From NCBI GenBank assembly GCA_032358165.1, contig JAALGY010000057.1, positions 620,001 to 684,000 of the forward strand: DNA of 64,000 nt. The letters run 5' to 3'. Made by a program: the position numbers and the translations under genes. Shown piece by piece: positions 57,774 to 64,000 of the stretch (the stretch's first letter is position 1; each line of letters starts with the position of its first letter). Below the pieces are notes generated by a model. It made no database searches and was not told the DNA's origin. It worked only from the letters and a program-made list of their open reading frames with translations. This DNA comes from Diplosphaera chodatii (lineage: Eukaryota > Chlorophyta > Trebouxiophyceae > Prasiolales > Stichococcaceae).

Positions 57774-60036
57774 ATGACATGGGTGGCGTTCTGCATCGTT
57801 CTTGCGGCTTTGCTTGCAGTAGTGACAGCCGCGTTATATCGCGCTGCCATGCGAAGGAGCAAGTGAGTGGCATGGACGCGAACCTAGCTAAAGCTCATAA
57901 ACATATGATCCATGCGGCGTGCGCGAACACATGTTCATGCATGACTGTTTCGCTGATTCGCAGGCATGTCAGGCTGCACGCGGCGCAGTCGCCATTTCTC
58001 CGTGCCGTTCTGGCACGATGCCCCAGTCTACACAGAATTTACGCCTCCCCCTGGTGGCTGTGGAACGGCCACGCGGAGACGATCTTCGCGTGGGCGACCC
58101 GCAGATCACCCAATGTTGTGTACTACCGCCGCTGCCTGAGCCTCCCGGACGGAGGCGTGCTGGCGCTCGACTATGATGACTCGCCCGAGTCGCAGGCACG
58201 TCATGCACTGTGTGCTCCAACGATGAAGCAGTGCACACATGCTGAGCGCGTGAGGTGAGTGCATGGCCCTCTGCACAACACTGGTATGTTTCCACTTCAG
58301 GCGCTCCCTGGCGATGCGCCGGTGCTGCTGATCCTCCCGGGCCTGACAGGCGGTTCGCATGATGCCTACCCTCAGTACGCCTGTGTCCAGGCACGGCAGA
58401 ATGGATTCAGGCAGGTGTTCATCCCGATGCCATTTCATATCACCATACCAGGGACCAGCCTACGTTGTTTTGGTTCGGACTGAACCAACATATGTTGCAT
58501 TTGCAGGGCGATTGTCTACAACCCGCGGGGCACAGCAGGAACACCCGTAGCTACGCCGCACTTCTACTCAGCATCGTACACAGCCGACCTGCGAGCCGTC
58601 ATCATCTCTTTGCAGCAGCAGTACCCCCGCACGCCGCTGGTCGCCTGCGGCTACAGCCTGGGGGCCAACATTCTTTGCAGGTCGGCAGCAGACTACAGTA
58701 CTGGGCACTGTTGCGTCCCAGAGGCGCTGCTCATGTGCCAAGGAGTCTGACACAGTGCGCGTGTGCATCACAATCCCATAGGTACTTGGGTGAGGAGGGC
58801 AGTGGGACACCCCTCAAAGCAGCAGTCTCGCTGTGCAATCCCTTCAACCTGGTGAGTGTGTTGAAACCCAACCTGTGAGGCTTCTCCTGCATGCATCCCT
58901 GCTACTCTGTGCTGCCTGTTGCGCTCCCTGTGCGTAACCCTGGCGCCATCGACCCATGCGCAGCCCATGGCAAACGAAAACATGGGCCGGGGTCTCAGTC
59001 GCGCATACAACCTGGCGCTGGGCCACTCGCTGCGGCGGCTGTGGCAGCCGCATGCCGCGCTGTTCCGTGGACCAGGCAAACGCAACGGCGACATGGCTTC
59101 CACACTGTGTTGCCTGCCATCTGCAAGCAAAGGCGCCTACCCCATACCGGGCGATCTTGATGCGTTTGGCTGTCAATCTGGGCGAAGGTCATGGTGAGAC
59201 GCTGTGTTGTGGCGGCAGGGTCCAAGGGCTGGGATCTGGCAGCTGCAGCGCGAGCAACTTGGATCCGAGATTACGACCAGGCCCTGACTGTACATTCTTT
59301 TGGTAGGCTTGCAGAATCAGATAGACAGTGTGACACGGCCACAATGTGCACACACACCCTTTGGATGGCCCACCATTGGTGGATGCTATCGGCATGCACA
59401 CCTGGGAACGCATCCTATGCCTTTCTGCAGGGTGGAAAACTGTTGACGACTACTATCAGGGCTCCAGCTCCTCAGATTTGGTGCCAAATATACGCATTCC
59501 ACTGCTGTGTTTACAGGTCAGCTGGAAGCCCTCCTCTCATATGCAAATGTGCTTTCTTGATGGAGTCTGACGAACATGCCTTGCAGGCTGTCATATAGAT
59601 TGACATTGCTCGACGCTGCCCTGCTTTCTGGCGCTCGCAGGCGCAGGACGATCCCATTGCACCTGCTGCGGCCATCCCTGTTGCGGCGCTGCAGCGCAAC
59701 CCCAACTGCATTCTGGCAATCACCCCTCACGGCGGGCATCTGGGCTGGGTCGAGCCGCACAACCCTATTGGCGCACCCTGGACGGACCTCCCAATGCTGG
59801 AGTTTTTGCAGGTTACACCTTGGAAAGCAACAAGGCAATGCTGCGCATTGACAGCAGTGATATGGGTGTCAAGGTTAGTAAGCTCGTTCACTTGTCCTGA
59901 AACTCTACCGGGACGTCCTGCTGCATCACAGGCGGTGATCCAGCTGCAGCACACGATGCGGGAAGCAGTAGCACTGTTGATCAACAGATCCATGGTCAGG
60001 GCATCCCAGCGGCACTCCCCAAGGGGCGGTTTTTGA
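57774..60036 (+). CDS. EMB8/ABHD1-3-type alpha/beta hydrolase, membrane-anchored
   Basis: Ten phase-consistent exons give 410 residues: 57774-57862, 57964-58195, 58301-58410, 58507-58680, 58782-58851, 58964-59075, 59219-59302, 59431-59516, 59641-59811 and 59932-60036. The N-terminus is a signal anchor (VAFCIVLAALLAVVTAALY). Family blocks are NGHAETIFAWATRR, LLILPGLTGGSHDAY, VYNPRGTAGTPVATPHFYSA, ACGYSLGANIL with the nucleophile Ser, VDDYYQGSSSSD, AQDDPIAP with the acid, and HGGHLGWVEP with the catalytic His. All triad residues are present, so it should be an active serine hydrolase or lipase-like enzyme on a membrane lipid; the substrate is unknown. Three introns must start with GC (58196, 58411, 59076) to join these blocks in frame. 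The last exon may extend as an amphipathic tail of 35 residues (VIQLQHTMREAVALLI). Confidence 0.92.
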
Positions 60037-60546
60037 GAATTGCAGACATGAAATGACCTTGAGACACGAGACAGCCGTTTTGTCCAGCATCCTGGCTAAG
60101 GAAGCTATCAAGATATCACCTGCCGGTGCAAATGTGCAAGGCCTGGAACGAGACCAGGGTCCAGACCACGCACCTGAAGCGCCGTGCAAACCTGCTGATG
60201 ATCACCTCACAGCGTAGCTAGTCCAGCCGTGTCCCCAGCTGTAAAGTGGCATGTTCTTGGGCCTAAAGACAATCCTTCAACTGCCACCAAAGAAAAAGTG
60301 TGCTCTTCAGCACTCGTCACCTGTATGTGCCACCTCAATTTCAATTGGTGGTGACACAGGGTGGGTGCAGCCAAATGCACACGGATGCTCGCGCAGCCCA
60401 GCAGAGCCTAAACAGCTTGTATGCCTGCGTGCACAACTTCCTGAGCATCTATCATTGGCGAGGATTATCGATCTTCCCTGTGCAGTTGTGTCCTATAGCA
60501 GAAGATCCTACATGTAGCATGAGCAAGCACAGCAAGTGCAACAGCA
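60037..60546. other. Intergenic region before F-box-like gene 1
   Basis: A 500-bp gap between hydrolase and F-box-like gene 1. Short open frames in it show no recognisable motif. Confidence 0.3.
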
Positions 60547-62625
60547 TGACGTCCTCCGATGTAGCACCAGCTGCCTGCACTATTTCCAGAGGTGAGTAAG
60601 ACAAGGAGGTGATCAAGCACTTCAAACTGGAAGGCAGCAGGAACAGTAGCACGTTGGGTGCCGAGACACTGCAAAAGAAGCCATATGTGCACAGAGCGCG
60701 GGCAATGGCACCTAAGCCGCAGGTCGGTGCTGACGCTGTCTGTTTGACTGCACGCCATACACGCAGGGTTCGACTGAATGCAGGTGTTGCTGACGTCAGT
60801 TCCAAGCTGTGCACCTGCAGGCAAGTATGCTGGACCTGCCGCTGGAGCTGATCGAGGTGCATGTGCATGTTGCTGTAGTGCAATGACTGCCGATGGCTTG
60901 CAGCAGTTGCTCAACCGGTTGGAACCAACTACCCAATGTCTCAGTCGGCCTTCGAGTTGCACATTCTGCTCACATCCGTGCAACCGCATGCTTAGGTGAT
61001 CCTACAGAAGGCCATATCAGACCCAAGGTACTGCTATTTTCACAGTGAGGCAAATGTGCTCTTCAAGGCAGCGAGGTGAGCACAGCATTCGGGCGACACC
61101 TTGCCAGCCGTTGTTGCATAGAAAAGGGACGACAGTACAGTGAACAATATCTCTATGTGCAGCACATGCAAGCTGTTGTACAACCTGATTATGGGCGAGC
61201 CAAGCTCGTCGCTGTGGCGCAGTGCCTGGGCAGTCATAGCCAACTCCCGAAGCGAGGTGATGCCGCCATGGTAACTCTGCTAGACAGAGATCTCTTCTTG
61301 TGTACTCACGAAGGGCAGCAGGTTGTGCCAATGGCGCATGTTATCAATCTTGAGCGTAATCTGTACGCAGCAGGTGTCAGAGATGTCCATGGACGACTTT
61401 GGTTCGCCGCAGCCCTACATGCAGCGGGTGATCGACACCCGTATCTTTGCAGCCACACGATGCACTTGGCATCATGAGCAATGCAGTCAACACTTCCGGC
61501 CTTATGCGCGAGCTGGTTGGGCACTAACATGCAACAAGCAGACCATGCAGGTGAAGCTGCTTTCGTCCTGGTGCCAGTTCTGCCCGCACACGAACAAATT
61601 CGACAGAAAAGTGGGCAATGTCCATTGGCAGCTGGGCGTGCGCTGCTGCTCTGCTTGCTATGAAGAACACACCTGCTCTAGAACCTGGTGTGCATGCAGT
61701 TGCCAATGGCACCTTGTCCCACATGAATGCGCCGTCTCAGTATTGTCCAGCAACTTGCTGCACCATCCATGATGGTTGGGCATCATGCTCGTGGCATATG
61801 TATGTCAGCAGGTCTGCTGAGGTCGAGGTGATGGGTTGTGTCTGCAGGGCAGAGCGGCACTGCAAGTTGCCTGCCAGACTTACTGCGTCCCTGCCCTCCG
61901 AAACGATTCATGTGTATGACAAGGGACTGGCCCGGGTTGTTGTCGATTGTCGAGTATTGAAGCGTGATCTTTGTCCGCTGCTACAACAGGTGCGGTCCAC
62001 GAAGCAGGATGCTGCTAAGTTCATGAGCCCATCTCATGCCTTGGGGAGCGAGGCTGCAAACTGTGCTGTGATTGAACGGCTGTGTTGGCATGTGCACGTG
62101 TACCAACTCGTTTGTGCAACTGCCACAGACTCCGACATTTGTACATGGCACCCCTAGCGCAGCATGCTACTTGTTCGTACACTGTTCCAGGAAAATTCAT
62201 AAAACAAGCACATTCTCGTCCAGGTGCATGGGTTGCACGTGGGCAGCCTCGCTGCATATGAACAGCATCGGAGCATGCGACGGCAGGTGCCATGGCGGGC
62301 ATGCAAGCGGAAGGCAGCAGTGTGAAACTGTGCGGGAACACAAGCAAAAGGTAAGGAGCTCCTGGAGGTCGTGTGCCTTGCAGACTTGCATGCAAGGTGG
62401 TGCATCCACATGGCATGCATGCAACGCAGCAGCAGCAGCAGCAGCAGATTGTCAGAGCATCGCAGCGACCTTCTTACAGGTGGTGGGCATCCAGCCAGTG
62501 CCAGACACCTGGCGACACGCCCTCCAGCACTGCACCGGGCCCTGAAACAGGGGCTGAAGGAGGAGAACGGCAAGCAGGACAGCAGCCAGCCAGACTTCGC
62601 CGAGGAGGCAGCAAGCAAGTGCTGA
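60547..62625 (+). CDS. F-box-like protein 1 with Cys-rich zinc-finger-like motif; N-terminus doubtful
   Basis: This gene is a tandem paralog of the one at 63312. The F-box-like core is split over exons: ASMLDLPLELIE (about 60822-60858), VILQKAISDPRYCYFHSEAN (from about 60995), then CSTCKLLYNLIMGEPSSSLW (about 61157-61257). Later exons read MSMDDFGSPQPYMQR, a Cys motif SSWCQFCPHTNKF...VHWQLGVRCCSACYEEH that resembles zinc sites in fungal and algal F-box proteins, and SLPSETIHVYDKGLARVVVD. A Glu/Ser-rich end (SQPDFAEEAASKC) stops at TGA 62623-62625. F-box proteins link Skp1-cullin ligases to substrates; that role is inferred. The first exon (60547) matches the paralog but has an in-frame TAA near 60595, so either translation starts later (for example near 60705) or this copy is damaged. 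Exon limits are approximate. Confidence 0.5.
62427..62447 (+). repeat. (CAG)7 microsatellite
   Basis: Seven perfect CAG units near the 3' end of F-box-like gene 1. Whether the tract is exonic is not settled by my model. Confidence 0.9.
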
Positions 62626-63311
62626 TGAGCTTGGGAGCAGTGACAGTTGCTGTCTCAAGTGTGACACGGCTCAGAACCGTAGTAATGCAGGAGACTTGCA
62701 GGAGCAGGCAATCAAGGAAACATAGCAGCCGGCAAAAGGCACACTATGTCCGCAGAAGCAGCACCGGAGATAGCATGCTCTCGGCACGATGTGCAAGGGT
62801 AGCACGGAGTCGTGTGTATGTGTTTCATGATGGCTGTGCTGCAATCATCGCTGCCGTTCCTTGAATGTCTCCAGAGACTAGGATGGCATGCAGCTCTGCT
62901 GCCTGCTGACACATTTTCTACCTAGATTCGTGATCCTGATGATGCCGCCTGCGGGGTCATGTCTAGCTTGGAAACAGACATATTATGATGGAACATTGGT
63001 GGCAAGGGGAGTCTGCAGCTGCATAATCAGGCAGCTGCACGAATTTCTGCCCTATAGCGCAGCAATCACCAGCAGCGAGCAGTTCCAACTGTGCCACCTC
63101 AACATTATTCAGCGGTGACACAGGGCTGGGCGAACGAAGGAAACGGACTGCAACCGTACTTGACGCTAGCTGCAGCTAGTACGACAGTTTCCCAGCTTGA
63201 AAGTTTGCACAGCGTAGCAAAACAAAACCTTATATAGGTGGCGTAGACTCCATCTGCCCGGGCAGCAGGTCCCACTACCTGCAGCATTTGTGCACCCAGA
63301 TCAACTGCAGT
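62626..63311. promoter_or_regulatory. Gap between tandem F-box-like genes
   Basis: A 690-bp gap in tandem orientation, presumably 3' UTR plus promoter. No gene or repeat is recognised. Confidence 0.35.
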
Positions 63312-64000
63312 ATGGCCTCCTCCCAGGTCACGCCAGCTGCAAAGCGACGGTGCATCATCACCAAGGCGCAGCTGATCAAGCGCTGCAAGCTGGAGGGCAT
63401 CAGATTCCGCAGCAATGTGCGCATTGCAACCCTGCTGGACACCGCCAATGCGAGAGGGCTGCTCACACTTGCGCCTGAGCCCCAGGTAGATGTTATTGCA
63501 TGTACAGCCTGTGCAAATCACAATGATCGCACGCTATAGCTACCTGCTGTCAGCACGGAACCGTCCGTCGAATGCTGCAATCCTGGTGCCATTGCACCTG
63601 CAGACCTCCATCCTGGACTTGCCGCTGGAGCTGATTGAGGTGCATGTGCACATTGCAGCAACTACATTACAAGTGTTTGGGCCTGACGCATGCAACTGTG
63701 TTGTCTGCGATGGAAAGCAAGGGTCATGCATGCTTATTGCTGAGTCCTAACACGTCGTGCATGTCACAGATGATCCTACAGACGGCCATGTCGGTGGAGC
63801 CATGGAGCCGGCACCGTCGGGCAAACGTCATTTTCAGAGTAGCAAGGTGGCTACTGCATGAACGCAAGACCGTGCAAATAACCGAGCCACTGCACGTCAG
63901 GAGTTCATATGCAACCTGTTAATGATTACAGGTTTGCTGTCTGCAGTACCTGCAAGTCGCTGTACCACCTGATCACCCACGATCCCAGCTCTATGCTGTG
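63312..64000 (+). CDS. F-box-like protein 2 (3' end outside window)
   Basis: The ATG at 63312 opens a 58-codon exon ending at 63485 with MASSQVTPAAKRRCIITK then QLIKRCKLEGIRFRSN and LLDTANARGLLTLAPEPQ. The next exon, from 63604, reads TSILDLPLELIE, which resembles the N-terminal F-box helix. Further exons carry ILQTAMSVEPWSRHRRAN and VCSTCKSLYHLITHDPSSML, the part matching the usual F-box VC-x-x-W region. The gene runs off the right edge. It aligns with the preceding gene in the same exon order, so the two arose by tandem duplication. Function in substrate recruitment to SCF ligases is inferred and the F-box call is tentative. Confidence 0.5.

Noticed and set aside
1..64000. tRNA, rRNA, CRISPR or bacterial operon features
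   Set aside because: None was seen by eye, and the intron-rich gene structure argues against a prokaryotic source. A tRNAscan run would settle tRNAs.

Overview
The window looks like nuclear DNA of a green alga, most likely a trebouxiophyte-type chlorophyte (inferred from gene content and gene structure; not proven). Supporting signs are very intron-dense genes, short exons, GTGAGT/GTGCGC-type donors, TGCAG acceptors with weak pyrimidine tracts, and alga/plant-type proteins (plastid fibrillin, class II photolyase, folate-biopterin transporter, RCC1-HECT ligase, GAF-PAS kinase). No operons, rRNA, tRNA or CRISPR were seen. Gene models were assembled by hand by joining exons whose phases agree; seven genes (about 100 introns) were phased end to end, with one conflict.

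Layout: BRF1, a TFIIIB subunit (-, 2673 to beyond the left edge), is divergent from a TRP-type cation channel (+, 3723-7953). An intronless Ser-rich plastid-like protein follows (+, 8577-9653), convergent with a BT1-family folate/pterin transporter (-, 13914-10189). Next come a PAP/fibrillin plastid lipid-associated protein (+, 14655-16197) and an intronless SOUL heme-binding protein (+, 16699-17373), convergent with a class II CPD photolyase (-, 22110-17775). A 262-bp TA-flanked MITE-like element holding telomere-like repeats sits in the short divergent promoter between the photolyase and a roughly 1,630-residue RCC1-UBA-RCC1-HECT ubiquitin ligase (+, 22798-33417).

The right half holds a GAF-PAS protein kinase with an N-myristoylation signal (-, 40380-34530), a 167-aa three-TM BAP29/31-like membrane protein (+, 41805-43121), two tandem paralogous membrane-anchored kinases sharing an uncharacterised C-terminal region (-, 50478-44001 and 57052-51802), an EMB8/ABHD-type alpha/beta hydrolase (+, 57774-60036), and two tandem F-box-like genes (+, 60547-62625 and 63312 to beyond the right edge).

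The genes are unrelated housekeeping, photoprotection, transport and signalling functions; no shared pathway is evident. The most unusual signals are nine GC-AG introns that are required to keep reading frames (three in one gene), a UBA domain placed between RCC1 blades, an AT-hook coded in frame just upstream of the photolyase ATG, the tandem kinases, the MITE, and three local duplications in introns, two of which copy a splice donor.
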